Of a stretch of 64,000 bases of DNA, positions 35,902-46,643 are shown piece by piece (within the stretch, counting starts at the first letter, position 1; the number at the start of each line of letters is the position of its first letter). Source of the DNA: Raphanus sativus (lineage: Eukaryota; Streptophyta; Magnoliopsida; Brassicales; Brassicaceae); contig NC_079516.1 of assembly GCF_000801105.2 (NCBI RefSeq), positions 8,742,001 through 8,806,000 of the forward strand, written 5' to 3'. The position numbers and the translations under genes were made by a program. The notes beneath the pieces are model-generated. The model did not search any database. It had not been told where the DNA came from and worked only from the letters and a program-made list of their open reading frames with translations.

Positions 35902-36315
35902 ATGGAACATGGAGTGTCTAACACGAATGAGGTGAAATACAGAGGTGTAAGAAAGCGTCCATGGGGGAAATATGCGGCGGAGATACGGAACTCCGCCAGA
36001 CATGGTGCCCGTGTCTGGCTTGGAACGTTTAACACTGCGGAAGACGCGGCTCGGGCCTACGATAGAGCTGCTTTTTCTATGAGAGGTCAAAAGGCCATTC
36101 TAAATTTCCCTCACGAATACCCAATGATGACAGACGGTCCAAGTGGCCGCAGCGAGAATGTTGTGGCTTCTTCGTCGTCCCAGTTTAGTGGAACAGGCGG
36201 TAGTAGCGTGAAAGAAGTCATTGAGTTTGAGTATTTAGACGATAGTTTGTTGGAAGAGCTTCTAGAAGGTGGAGAGAGTTATAACCAGGACGATCAGAAT
36301 GACGCAAACCATTAA
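35902..36315 (+). CDS. ERF095: AP2/ERF transcription factor, group IX (ERF095/ESE1-like)
   Basis: A single exon of 137 aa. One AP2/ERF domain spans residues 13-70 ([17 protein letters not shown], then [14 protein letters not shown] and ILNFP), with the Ala and Asp-type residues that define ERF rather than DREB specificity in the second strand region. A Ser-rich linker (90-102) leads to the acidic-leucine C-terminal motif [18 protein letters not shown] (105-122), an EDLL-like activation motif found in group IXc. The start MEHGVS and end NDANH match Arabidopsis ESE1 from memory. Family knowledge: nuclear activator binding GCC-box or DRE elements, induced by ethylene and salt via EIN3. Asn30 replaces the usual Asp in EIRDSARHG. 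Confidence 0.93.
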   Translation: MEHGVSNTNEVKYRGVRKRPWGKYAAEIRNSARHGARVWLGTFNTAEDAARAYDRAAFSMRGQKAILNFPHEYPMMTDGPSGRSENVVASSSSQFSGTGGSSVKEVIEFEYLDDSLLEELLEGGESYNQDDQNDANH

Positions 36316-37107
36316 TTGTAGATTTTCCTAGTTCTATCATATTTTTTTTTTATTGTTGGAGAAACTAGTACTAATCATGATTTTATCCAGGACGATCAGA
36401 ATGACGATCAAGGAAGGTTTTCTGTTTGTCACTTTTCGCGGGAATTTTAAATGACTATTTTCTCAAATGTTACTTGGTATAGTATTATACAATTTTGTAT
36501 TATACAATCATGCTAGATGGTTTTAGAGTATCTCTAATATGTCAAAAACAAAAAGCAAAAAGCATCTCTAATAAGCATCCCCATGCATCCTCATTTTAAA
36601 GGGAACCATTCTGAAAATAAGTGAATGAGGATATCTTACTCGAATGGTCATCTTCAAATTTATATTTAAATTTTCTGTAATTTATAATTTATTCTCAATT
36701 TTTAATAATCGTTAACCTTTCATAAACAAATAAAATATAATATTTGAATAATTTAAAATAAAATATTTAATTACAAGTTGTATAAAATGTAAATAACTCT
36801 GGGAAAACATGAAAACATTACAACAAAATAAGTAAAAAAAACTAGAGCATGCGATCAGACAGGTATTTATTTAACATTTTCTTGATGTAATTTTATGTTG
36901 TTACATCATGACATACTATATATAAATTATAATACAAATTTTGACTAAATAGTAATATATACAAATTTTCACTTTCCGTATTTCTAGAAAGTTGGTTTTA
37001 CTACAGTGATTGATATTTTTCTTGGGTTTAAACTAGACATCTTGTAAAACACATGAGTCTAATAGATTAAATGAAAACTTCATATAAAAAAATTATATAT
37101 TAGATGT
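36316..37107. other. ERF095 3' flank, AT-rich
   Basis: A 20-bp piece of the ERF095 3' coding end (ccaggacgatcagaatgacg at about 36286) is repeated at about 36390, a small local duplication. Nothing else was recognised. Confidence 0.45.
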
Positions 37108-37480
37108 CACTACAAAAAAAGAGGTATATTGAATCATTTATTCTAAATATTTGCATTAGTTATAAATAATACAAGTGAATTTTATATCATTTACAAAAAT
37201 GACTCTGAAAGTGGTGATGCAAATAATTCACATTAGTTTAAAACATAATTGATGTTAACATTTATAATATTTGCATCATTTATTGTAATTGGTGTTGATA
37301 TGTGTCACTTGCAAAAATTGATGTCAATATTTGTATCACTTAATACAAATGATGTTGAATATTTTTATCAGTTACAACAATTGATGTTAATGTGAATTTT
37401 AATTTTAACGTAAATAAAATATTTGATTATTGATAAATTATTAATAATCCTATTATTATTTGTTCCATAATTAATTGTTA
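37108..37480 (+). mobile_element. CACTA-type transposon terminal fragment
   Basis: CACTACAAAAAAAGAGG at 37108 is a CACTA (En/Spm) terminal inverted repeat. It is followed by repeated subterminal motifs (ttgatgttaa, ttgatgtcaatattt, atgatgttgaatattt) as in those elements. The opposite end was not found, and the LINE at 37483 lies immediately beyond, so the element is truncated or interrupted. Confidence 0.6.
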
Positions 37481-37516
37481 TCTTTTTTTTTTGTAACACC
37501 AAATACTTCATTCAAC

Positions 37517-40500
37517 TTAATCTTCAACGTTTAGTGTAGCTACAACAAACGGTTCGTTCAACAAAGCTTGCCTAGCTAGTGCATCGGCATCTTTGTTGTT
37601 TTCCCGTCGGATCCAAGAAAAGGAAATACAATCAAAAGCAAGACTAATGTTGCAAATATCAGCAATTACTCCATAGACTTCAGGGAAAGACGAGCCCGAG
37701 GTAATGGCTTTGACGAGCTGTAGGGAATCAGACTTTACGTGCACACGAAGGAATCCCTTTTCAATGCACAGCGTGATGGCTTCTCTTATTGCAAGTGCTT
37801 CCGCCACCAATGGTGAGCTGACAAAGTAGCAGTGCGCCATGTATGAAGCTCTGTTTTGTCCTGTGTCCATGATCCAGCCCAAACCTGCAACCAAACGATC
37901 AGAATGCCAGGAAGCATCGGTGTTTACAGTAATGCAGTTGGACCCTGTTTGATAGGAGGGGTGGACGGCATTTCGAGGAGGAGATGCAGTAGTGGTTTGA
38001 ACCGTTAGCCACTCCCTAGCTGCCGAGAGAGCTTTAGTCAAAGTTTCCTCTGGCGTTATCATCTTGTTGTTGAAGAGGAGGTTATTCCTAGAGGTCCAGA
38101 TGGCCCAGAGAATCCATGGCGCTAAAGGTCCCAATGCGATTCCCGAGGGTGGAAGGCAAGTCAGCTTGCTCAGAGTGGGCCAGCAAGAGACAAAATCTAC
38201 TAGTCTTCTAGAGTCCAAGCATTGAGTATATGGGGCTAGAGACCAGACATTTTGGGCATACTCACAGTGGAAAAGAAGATGACTAATAGATTCGGCATTG
38301 TCGCACCTTTTGCATTTGGGGTTCACCGCTATGTTTCGAGCTACAAGCTGAGCTCCTACAGGGACCGCTTGGTTCATGATCTTCCAAAGGAAAAGCTTAA
38401 TCTTTGGAGCTGTGTGAAGATTCCAGATGCTTTTGTTCCAGTCGAAATCGGCGTGGTGGGGAGTTGGCGCTGGTTCTCTACGGGTTTCCATGGCCTTCCA
38501 GTAGCCTGACTTAGTGCTATACTCTCCTGAAGCTGTACCGAGCCAGACGAGCTTGTCCGGAGCTCCGGTGGTGCTTGGCTTGATCGATAGGATTCTATCC
38601 TCTTCGAAAGGCAAAATTCTGGCTATTTCCTCTCTGTTCCATTCTGTTTTATGAGGGAGAAACAGAGTTTCGACTTTCAAATCTAGTTGGAGTTCCGGAG
38701 CTGGGCCTGTGGGGCGTTTTTGTTCCTTGAAACTGAGCCATGGATCATTCCAGATATCAATAGATTTTCCATTGCCTACTACCCATCCTGTATTGCTCAT
38801 GAGGAGATCTCGGCCTATTAAGATGCTTCTCCAACCATGGGATTCCACAGACCGGCTCTGAGCTTGTAGGAAAGATGACTCCGAGAAGTACTTTCCTTGG
38901 AGTACCCGACTAAGAAGGCAAGAGGGATTATTGAGAAGTCTCCAGCTAAGTTTGGCTAAGAAAGCGTCGTTGTAGCTTTGGACATCTCTGAATCCAAGTC
39001 CTCCTGCACCCTTTGGTTGTGTCATTTTATCCCAAGAGACCCACGCCATTTTACGAGTTTCGCTACTTCCGTCCCACCAGAATCTAGTAAAAGCTGATTG
39101 GATTCTGTCGCAGAGTGAGATTGGAAGCTTGAAGCAACTCATAGCATAGGATGGGATGGGGGATAAGACACTTTTTAACATCACAAGTCTCCCTGCCGTT
39201 GAGAGATGTCGGTTTGACCAACTACGGGATTTAATCTGGATCTTATCGACGATGGACGAGAAGAGATCTTTTTTCTTTCTTCCAAAGAGCTCCGGTAGGC
39301 CAAGATACTTTCCCATCCCGCCCTCTTTTTCAATTTCCAGTGAGTTGCGGAGAGTAGTCTTGAGGGAGTTGGGCGTGTGTTTGGAGAAAGTGATGGAGGA
39401 TTTGGTCGGATTGATAGTTTGACCCGATGCTTCTTCGTAGCTTTGCAGGATTGTCTTTAAGGTTGTTGCATCCTCCACTTTTGCCTTGATGAAGAACATT
39501 GTATCGTCTGCGAACAATAAGTGATTTACTCTTGGACACCCATGAGCAACCTGAATTCCCAGCATCGAGCCTGATTCTTGAGCTCTGTTACACAGTCCCG
39601 AGAGTACTTCACTACACAAAATGAATAAGTATGGTGAAAGTGGGTCTCCTTGACGGATTCCCCTACTCGGTATCACGTTTCCTCTAGGCGAGCCGTTGAT
39701 GAGGAAAGCGTAGGTAACAGTGGTGACACATTCCATTATCCACGTGATGCAGCGAGGATGGAAGCCGAGCCTGTCAAGAACCAAGCGAATGAACTCCCAT
39801 TCGAGACGATCATATGCTTTGCTCATGTCCGTCTTCACCGCCATGGAGCAACGTTGTTCCGCTTTGGAATTTTGGAGAAAGTGAAGAACTTCATGTGTGA
39901 TCAACACATTATCCGAGATAGCTCTCCCGGGTACAAAAGCGGACTGGTTCTCAGAGATGATGGAGGAGAGTAGTGGTTGTATGCGCTTCGTTAAGATCTT
40001 GGCGATGATTTTGTAGTAAACGTTGCAAAGCGCGATCGGTCTATACTCTGCCACTGTCCTAGGACTCTGAGTTTTCGGTATGAGGCGAACGAAGGTTTCA
40101 TTGCATTCAGGTGGGAGCTTCCCTGTGTTAAAGAAGTCTTGAATTTCTTGAACTATATCCATACCAATGGAATCCCAATTGGAATGGAAGAAACCCGCCG
40201 AGAACCCGTCTGGTCCCGGGGCTTTATCGGCGTGGATAGAGAATACCGCGATTTTTATCTCCTCAGCCGTTGGGAGAAGGGTGAGCTGGTCATTGTCCTC
40301 CTCTGAGATCATTGGCTTTAGGGCTCTCTCTACAATATCTTTACGTTCTCCTGGTTTGCTAGTAAACAGGGATTCGAAGTAGTGAATAACCACTTCCGAG
40401 ATCTCCTCCTCCTTGTAAACAGGATTCCCTTCTGTGTCTTCTATGACTGAGAAGCCATTTGCACGTTTTCTCTTCTTTGTTGTGGCATGGAAGAAGCCTG

Positions 40501-41548
40501 AGTTGCGGTCTCCTAGCTTGAGCCATAATAAGCGGCTGCGCTGTCTCCAGTATGCTTCTTCTGCATTGTATGCTGCTCTGAGCTCCTCTGAAATCTTGTT
40601 TATTAGGCTGATATCATTGGTAGTGCTTGTCTGTGCTACCTCCAGCTCTTCCCTTTTTCGTTCAATGAGGATCCTGCTGTTGGATTGTTTGGATTTATTC
40701 CACTTCGAGATTGCTCTGCGAACTAAGCTGATCCTCTCAGATATTGAACTGTTCGTAGCTGAGTGCCATGTCGATCTGATTAGGTCTGTGGCTTCTTGGT
40801 TGTCCTTTAATCTCCTGTCATAACGGAATAGGCCTCGTCGTTTTTTCCTGGCAGGTTCAAAGATGGACAGGAGAGGTTTGTGATCAGAGCTCTCGTAGGG
40901 AAGGTAGACGCATCTAGCTGTCGGGAATCTTTCTGCCCAGCTCGTGTTTGCAGCTGCTCGGTCAAGTCGGCATCTGACGTAGTGAACTCCGCGTTGGCCT
41001 TTCCAAGAAAGAAAGTCCCCTGTGTGTTGTAGATCAAACAAGTCTCCTTCCGCTAAGAAGGTCCTGAAGTCTGAGAAAGACCCTTCTGGGCGTTCCGGTC
41101 CTCCATCCTTTTCTTCATTACTGATTAGATCGTTAAAGTCCCCGGTAATGAACCATGGTGAATCCCTGAGATCCGCTGTGATAACCAGTTGATCCCAAAG
41201 TAGCTTTCGTTGGGCTTTATCAGTACTTCCATAGATGAAAGACGCAAAGAATTGTTTGCCTTCATATTCGATACTCGTGTCCAGAAGGTTTGCATTGGCC
41301 TCAATGACCTCTAGTTGCAGTTCCTGTTTCCAAAGGAGTGCCAGACCTCCCGCTCCATGTCCCGTCGGTGGGATTAGATCATAGAACTCATAACCAAGTT
41401 GATCAAGTTTGTTCAGAACAAACTCATTGGGGTTTTTGGTTTCCATTAGGAAAATAATATCCGGGTCTATGCTTTTCTTCATGTCCCGTAATCGTTGGAC
41501 TGTCCAAGGATTCCCCAGACCTTGACAGTTCCAACTCAGTATCTTTAA
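37517..41548 (-). CDS. LINE ORF2: endonuclease, reverse transcriptase, RNase H
   Basis: An uninterrupted frame; numbering here starts from the first ATG (41482), giving 1321 aa. Similarity begins 22 codons earlier at LKILSWNCQG, the N-terminal endonuclease motif. Endonuclease residues: ETK at 14-16, GDFND at 114-118, SDHKP at 199-203. Reverse transcriptase: about 455-730, with LIPK, RPIALCNVYYK, TDMSKAYDRLEW, GIRQGDPLSPYLF and the catalytic FADD at 657-660. The zf-RVT zinc-binding region (APKIKLFLWK, CKRC, HLLFHC) is near 1040-1110. The C-terminal RNase H starts at VNTDASW and is complete to the stop. Target-primed reverse transcription is known for this class. No ATG lies between the in-frame stop at 41612-41614 and 41482, so the true start is unclear. 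Confidence 0.93.
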   Translation of the reverse strand, partial: LKILSWNCQGLGNPWTVQRLRDMKKSIDPDIIFLMETKNPNEFVLNKLDQLGYEFYDLIPPTGHGAGGLALLWKQELQLEVIEANANLLDTSIEYEGKQFFASFIYGSTDKAQRKLLWDQLVITADLRDSPWFITGDFNDLISNEEKDGGPERPEGSFSDFRTFLAEGDLFDLQHTGDFLSWKGQRGVHYVRCRLDRAAANTSWAERFPTARCVYLPYESSDHKPLLSIFEPARKKRRGLFRYDRRLKDNQEATDLIRSTWHSATNSSISERISLVRRAISKWNKSKQSNSRILIERKREELEVAQTSTTNDISLINKISEELRAAYNAEEAYWRQRSRLLWLKLGDRNSGFFHATTKKRKRANGFSVIEDTEGNPVYKEEEISEVVIHYFESLFTSKPGERKDIVERALKPMISEEDNDQLTLLPTAEEIKIAVFSIHADKAPGPDGFSAGFFHSNWDSIGMDIVQEIQDFFNTGKLPPECNETFVRLIPKTQSPRTVAEYRPIALCNVYYKIIAKILTKRIQPLLSSIISENQSAFVPGRAISDNVLITHEVLHFLQNSKAEQRCSMAVKTDMSKAYDRLEWEFIRLVLDRLGFHPRCITWIMECVTTVTYAFLINGSPRGNVIPSRGIRQGDPLSPYLFILCSEVLSGLCNRAQESGSMLGIQVAHGCPRVNHLLFADDTMFFIKAKVEDATTLKTILQSYEEASGQTINPTKSSITFSKHTPNSLKTTLRNSLEIEKEGGMGKYLGLPELFGRKKKDLFSSIVDKIQIKSRSWSNRHLSTAGRLVMLKSVLSPIPSYAMSCFKLPISLCDRIQSAFTRFWWDGSSETRKMAWVSWDKMTQPKGAGGLGFRDVQSYNDAFLAKLSWRLLNNPSCLLSRVLQGKYFSESSFLQAQSRSVESHGWRSILIGRDLLMSNTGWVVGNGKSIDIWNDPWLSFKEQKRPTGPAPELQLDLKVETLFLPHKTEWNREEIARILPFEEDRILSIKPSTTGAPDKLVWLGTASGEYSTKSGYWKAMETRREPAPTPHHADFDWNKSIWNLHTAPKIKLFLWKIMNQAVPVGAQLVARNIAVNPKCKRCDNAESISHLLFHCEYAQNVWSLAPYTQCLDSRRLVDFVSCWPTLSKLTCLPPSGIALGPLAPWILWAIWTSRNNLLFNNKMITPEETLTKALSAAREWLTVQTTTASPPRNAVHPSYQTGSNCITVNTDASWHSDRLVAGLGWIMDTGQNRASYMAHCYFVSSPLVAEALAIREAITLCIEKGFLRVHVKSDSLQLVKAITSGSSFPEVYGVIADICNISLAFDCISFSWIRRENNKDADALARQALLNEPFVVATLNVED

Positions 41549-42906
41549 GGAACGAGAGTTGACGGAGTCTGAAAATCCGTCTTCTTCCTTTTTGTAGTCG
41601 CGGGTATCAGGTTACAGATAGGTTGATTAGAGTCCAGGGAGTTGCCTACATCGCCCTTAGCTTTTGCCTTTCTTTGTCGGGTCGATGTTGCTCTGTTAGG
41701 GGGTTCTTTTTCACCTGCCATCGAGATGTTTCTTTTGCAAGAAGGATTCTTTGATTGTTGTACCTTTCGCTTTCGGGAACTGGCACCAGCAAGTGTTTTG
41801 GGACTGGTCTGAACTTTTTTCCCTCCTGGTGGGCGTCCTGGTTTCCTTCTGGTGGCTGTCGAAGGTTGTTGTGGTAGCTCACTCTGTGATGGCTGGTCCG
41901 GAGGAGTTGGTGATGGTCCCAATCGAAGTAGAGCCGAGGTTCTTGGGGGACTGGTTAGAGTCTCTGTTTCTTCATTTATCCCCGTTTGTGCTGCTAGTGA
42001 CGCTCTTACTATGTTCACCGCTGTTTCTTCTATCTCTCCTTGTGCCTCAGCCTGTCTGAATCGCTCCCTTCTGGCTGCTCTTTCAGTTGGGTCAGCACAC
42101 AAAGTGTACTGGATCATTGCGTCGTGGACTTCTTCAATGGCCTTTGCGACTGCTTCTCTAGGTAAGTCTTGATGGGAACTCTGTAGAGGAATCCCTCTAT
42201 CAGAAGTTCTGTGAGTCTCCTTTGAGTTGGTTGATTCTGCACGTGAGCCTCCTATCTCCAGCCTATGATTTACGGGCGTCTTGTCGCTTGAGATTCTCCC
42301 AGTGGGGGAAGTTGGACGTGGTTGAGCTTGTGTTCTTACTTCTCTGTATACTGAAGTGTGGGATGGGCGCTCTTTTGACAGATCACGTGAGTGGGATTGA
42401 CGGTGATGAGGTAGCTGGGGTCTTTTGGCATAGTCATCTCTATCATCCCTTCTCTGTCTCTCTGAGTGGTTTTGGTGTCCATAGCTTCTTCTACTCCAGT
42501 CTGCTTCCTGGTTGCTTCTTCCCGAAATGTAGTTTCCTTTCTGGTGGTGAGGGTTAGGTGAATAGTGTCTATCTTGTCCTGCTTCCCCTCTTGTTCCCAT
42601 GCGGTGATCATCTCTGTCATTTCGTCTTGGCGATCTGTTGCGATGGGTCAAGCTTTCTTCTTCTTTTTCCTTTTCCTTGAGTTGCTCTCTCTTCTCTGCT
42701 TTAGCTTGGAGGCAGTCACGCAGCTCGTGGTCAAGTCTGAAGCACTTCGAGCAGTGTCTCTCTAAGTTCTCATAGACGAGCTTTGCCACTACTTCATCAC
42801 CATTAGCGTACTCAACAATAGAGCTTGTTATAAGAGGGAGACGACCATTTACATGCACTTTCACTCTGTAGTTCAGGGATTGGTTTTTATCTACTACTAG
42901 AAGTTG
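41545..42906 (-). CDS. LINE ORF1 (zinc knuckle, basic), N-terminus lost
   Basis: The open frame runs from a stop at 42907-42909 to TAA at 41545-41547. The apparent start is GTG, so there is no genuine initiation codon and the frame is 5'-truncated. A CX2CX4HX4C zinc knuckle (HCSKCFRLDHELRDC, Cys38 to Cys51 counted from 42864) follows a VHVNGRLPLI segment typical of plant LINE ORF1 after DUF4283. The remainder is Arg-, Ser- and Pro-rich and highly charged, as expected of a nucleic-acid chaperone. It ends within a few bases of where ORF2 similarity starts, in another frame. Confidence 0.85.
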   Translation of the reverse strand, partial: QLLVVDKNQSLNYRVKVHVNGRLPLITSSIVEYANGDEVVAKLVYENLERHCSKCFRLDHELRDCLQAKAEKREQLKEKEKEEESLTHRNRSPRRNDRDDHRMGTRGEAGQDRHYSPNPHHQKGNYISGRSNQEADWSRRSYGHQNHSERQRRDDRDDYAKRPQLPHHRQSHSRDLSKERPSHTSVYREVRTQAQPRPTSPTGRISSDKTPVNHRLEIGGSRAESTNSKETHRTSDRGIPLQSSHQDLPREAVAKAIEEVHDAMIQYTLCADPTERAARRERFRQAEAQGEIEETAVNIVRASLAAQTGINEETETLTSPPRTSALLRLGPSPTPPDQPSQSELPQQPSTATRRKPGRPPGGKKVQTSPKTLAGASSRKRKVQQSKNPSCKRNISMAGEKEPPNRATSTRQRKAKAKGDVGNSLDSNQPICNLIPATTKRKKTDFQTPSTLVP

Positions 42907-42909
42907 TCA

Positions 42910-43130
42910 TTTAAATTTTGGCCTCTTTTATTATTGTTACTAGGATATCACGCTTCTTTTCTAATGAAACATACCAACTTAAATTAAACCATATATTAAC
43001 ATGCGCAGATCCAATTGACCTTAACCAATACCGGCTTTAAATATGTTTGGTTATTTCTTAATATAATTAGATCATACAAAACCGAACCAATCTTAAATCA
43101 TTTGGAGACTGTGTTAAAAACAAATTATCG
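42910..43130. other. Short AT-rich spacer upstream of LINE
   Basis: Nothing recognised between the LINE 5' edge and a tandem duplication. Confidence 0.4.
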
Positions 43131-43400
43131 TATCACATACGTCCATCTAAATTGATCTTCACCTGTATCATATAATATCATACACATTTTTTCAAGAACA
43201 AGAATTTATCTTCTAAAAAACCTAATAAAGGTGGCATAGAACAACATATGCTTAAATACGTTTATCACATACGTTCATCTAAATTGATCTTCACCTCATC
43301 ATATCACATCATACACATTTTGTTAAGAACAAGAATTGATCTTCCAAAACAACATAATATTGGCATAGAACAAAATGTAAACAACATATGCTTAAATACG
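43131..43400 (+). repeat. Two-copy tandem duplication (about 130 bp units)
   Basis: tatcacatacgtccatctaa at 43131 and tatcacatacgttcatctaa at 43263 begin two near-identical units, each ending acaacatatgcttaaatacg (43260, 43400). They differ by substitutions and small indels. Non-coding. Confidence 0.9.
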
Positions 43401-43754
43401 TTTTTATGATGAAAATATTCCATTCTAAAAAACTGTGTATAAGAGCAAACCAGAAATCAACCAAGAACAAAATATTTTAATACATGTTAATAATATCAAA
43501 ATAATTATGTTTAGGCTGTAATGACATCTTATAAAGTTGTTAAAAATATAAATTTGTTATTAACAAAATCAAAATTTTTAATTTTTAAAAATATAAGTTA
43601 AAGTATAATAAAGCAAAATATTATACCAAAAATGAAACAAGATAAATACAAACTAACAACATGTACAACACAAATTTTAACACCTTCTGATTATATATAT
43701 TTAATAAAATTATGTATATGTCAATTATATATAAGTATTGCACAAAAATATATA

Positions 43755-43854
43755 NNNNNNNNNNNNNNNNNNNNNNNNNNNNNNNNNNNNNNNNNNNNNN
43801 NNNNNNNNNNNNNNNNNNNNNNNNNNNNNNNNNNNNNNNNNNNNNNNNNNNNNN
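43755..43854. other. Assembly gap (100 N)
   Basis: Exactly 100 N characters, the conventional placeholder for a gap of unknown size. Open frames crossing it are meaningless. Confidence 1.
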
Positions 43855-46128
43855 GGTTTGGTTTTAGTTTTCGGGTTTCGGATAATATGCCCATGACTAG
43901 TGAAGACTGAAGACAGAAGACTAATGAGGCAATGCAAAGATGCCTTGTTCACATAATGTCTCAAGTGGTCCACAGTTGTTTGTGTATAGATTCTGTTGTA
44001 TCCCCTAATTTTCAAAGTAATTTATATATGTGTCATTATTACATTTATTCTCACCAAAAAAATGACTTGAATTTTTAAAAATGTAATATTGCATCAACCT
44101 AATTGTGGCATGTAAAATTTTGTCGAGAAACTAACAGTTTAAATCGTGAAGATTTTTTACTAATACTTTTAACCTTCAAAATGACATTTTTATTACAAAA
44201 TATTATAAATTAAAAGGTTAACATATTGCACAGGTTAAAAGATGATGTATCAATTTTTTTTCCGAAAAATTATTTAATTAGTAAAATAAATAAATTAAAT
44301 AAAATTTCCAAAAGTAAATAACAATTCTGGAAATAAAATAAAATTTCAAAAATAAAGAATATTTTATAAAAGAAAAAAGAAAAATCAGAAAATCAGAAAA
44401 TTAAATAAATATTTAGAAAATTAAATAAAATAGAAAAAATTAACTAAAATCAAAATAAGAGTAAATTATAATATAGAAAACCAAATAAAACTATAATTTT
44501 CAAAAATTAGGATATTCAAAAATTCAAAATACTTTTTTTAATTATAAGATTTTTGTAAAAAAATCTCATATTCTCGTTGAGAATAACAGTTTCAAATATA
44601 TCACTAATGATGATGATGACTTCTTACATAATTATTAACAATGATGGTGTTGGCATATTTTCAAAGATAGTTTCCGGCGTCGTCGTTGAAAATAACGGTA
44701 GATATGTAAATAATGATGTCTTAACAACCTTTGTTTAAAAACAGTAGATATGTCTAATAACAATGTTTTGACAACTTTCAAAGTGACATTTTATCGTTTA
44801 AAAATTAGTATAACACATGGATTATGCATATCATCGTTGACAATAACGATTGCCAAAGTATCATTAATGACATATCTATCGTCATTTTCAATGATGTTGC
44901 CACAAACTATCATTGGAGATATGTCAAAATTGTTATTGTTAATGTTTATGTGAGAAACCATCATCGTAAGCAATGATATGTTTGAAATTATTATTTTTAA
45001 CGATGATATATCAGATTTTTAATTTTTATAATTGTTTTTGAATTTTCTAATTTTGTTAATTTTCTGAAATTTTCTTGTTTAGTAACCTGATTGGTTCTTT
45101 AATTTTCTGAATTTTATTTAATTTTCTGAATTTTTGATTAGTTTTCTGAATTTGTTTAATTTTATAAAATTGAATTTAATTTTTTGAAATTTTACTTAAT
45201 TTGTTTGTTTATTTTATTAGTTAGATAGTTGTTTTCGAGAAAAAAACTGATACATCATCTTTTTTTTCCTGTTCAACATGTCAATTTTTACTTTCGGAGT
45301 TTTTTGCGATACAATGTCATTTGAAGGTTTAAAGTGTTAATGAAATTTTTTTAAGGTTTAAAGTGTGAACAAGTGCTATTTTCATGGGTTTTATGTTATT
45401 TTCCCTAAACTTTTCTTATAAGAATTTATGTTTTTTGGTAAAAAAAAAATGTGGTGATGACTATTAACTCTTATATTATTATTGAAAAGTTAAATTTTAT
45501 GTGTTTACATTTATTTTTGACAAGACTTTTGAAATATATTATAACTAATAACTCATATATCACAAGTAAAAGAAAATATAATATTTATCACATTAATAAA
45601 AATAAAATAAATATAACTGCATTATAATTTTTAAATTAATTTATATATATACATATTATTTTTATATTATATATATATAATTTAATTATAAGCATGCATT
45701 AACAAATACCGGACTAAAACAATACTAATCAATTAACCTTTTGCTGATGATTAAATGTTTAAAACTTTTATTAGCATTTATTTTTTGCTGATGATTAAAA
45801 TTATTTTATAACAAATGAAAATCCAAAATTTATTATAATTATATATTTAAATATATACATACTTAAGATTAGTGGATAAGAGACATATTTAAAATAAATA
45901 ATCAATAAATATGATATAATACACAAAATTATTTTCATTAACTGTAACTATAATTATGCTAAAATTTAAATAAATAATATTGAAAATAGTAAAACCAAAT
46001 CTAAAGAAGCAAAAACAAAAAATACATTTACAGTTTTATCTTTTTCCAAATTGATAAACTTCAATTATAAAAATAATAATGTCAAATATAAACTAAGTTC
46101 TAAAAAATATTATTTTTAAACTCCTAAT
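43855..46128. other. AT-rich spacer with no recognised gene
   Basis: Repeated phrases such as aattttctgaattttatttaa (45040-45190) suggest decayed repeats. No protein similarity seen. Confidence 0.45.
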
Positions 46129-46643
46129 TGTTGGAATTGTATCATTTGATTAAACAAGAAAAAAAAACAAAAAGAAAAGAAGAACAAGAACAAGAAAAAA
46201 TGTGGAAGAGACAAAAGCCAACAAAATCAAAGGAGAAGTCAAATAAGCTGTTGGAGTGTTTAGACTTTTCTTAGTCTAGGTGTATACAAGTGGGAATGAT
46301 TAGGCTCAAAATCTAAATATGTGTGTGTAGTTGTTAGAGAAAACTACTATAAATATGTGTATTGGTGTTGTAAGAATGTATCAAAATCAATAAGAAAAGA
46401 GTTAAAAATTTAGTCATACAAAGTGTTCTCTCTTCTCTCTACAACCATAAACTAAACGTGAGTGAGAGAGTCAAGAGAGTGAGTGTGCTTGTGTTATGAT
46501 AAAACACAAGTGAAAACTAAGAGTGAGTGTGTGAATAAAAACAGAGAGTGAGTGAATAAAAACAGATCATGAACAAGAGAACGTGAGGAAGCTGGTCACT
46601 AAGAGAGGTGAAGCCAATCAAAACCACAACATGGCATCAGAAG
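46129..46643 (+). mobile_element. Copia-type LTR with primer-binding site, internal region lost
   Basis: The LTR starts TGTTGGAATTG at 46129 and ends CACAACA at 46631, so it has the TGTTG...CAACA ends of Ty1/copia LTRs (503 bp). A TATA-like tataaatat lies at about 46350. TGGCATCAGAAG at 46632-46643 is a primer-binding site for initiator Met-tRNA (consensus TGGTATCAGAGC). No gag or pol frame follows, so only the 5' LTR edge remains. Confidence 0.75.

Larger units (their letters stand above)
37483..42906 (-). mobile_element. L1-type LINE retrotransposon, nearly complete, 5'-truncated
   Basis: The oligo(A) tail appears as a T-run at 37483-37492. Two consecutive frames on the - strand encode a zinc-knuckle ORF1 and an endonuclease/reverse transcriptase/RNase H ORF2. 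Similarity ends at about 42905, where a stop precedes the ORF1 frame, and the N-terminal part of ORF1 (DUF4283 in related elements) is missing. Both frames are otherwise open over 5.3 kb, so insertion was recent. No certain target-site duplication was identified. Confidence 0.92.

Noticed and set aside
38252..42765. Plus-strand frames opposite the LINE
   Set aside because: Shadows of ORF1 and ORF2; no independent similarity.
43632..44015. Frames spanning the N gap
   Set aside because: They depend on unknown bases.
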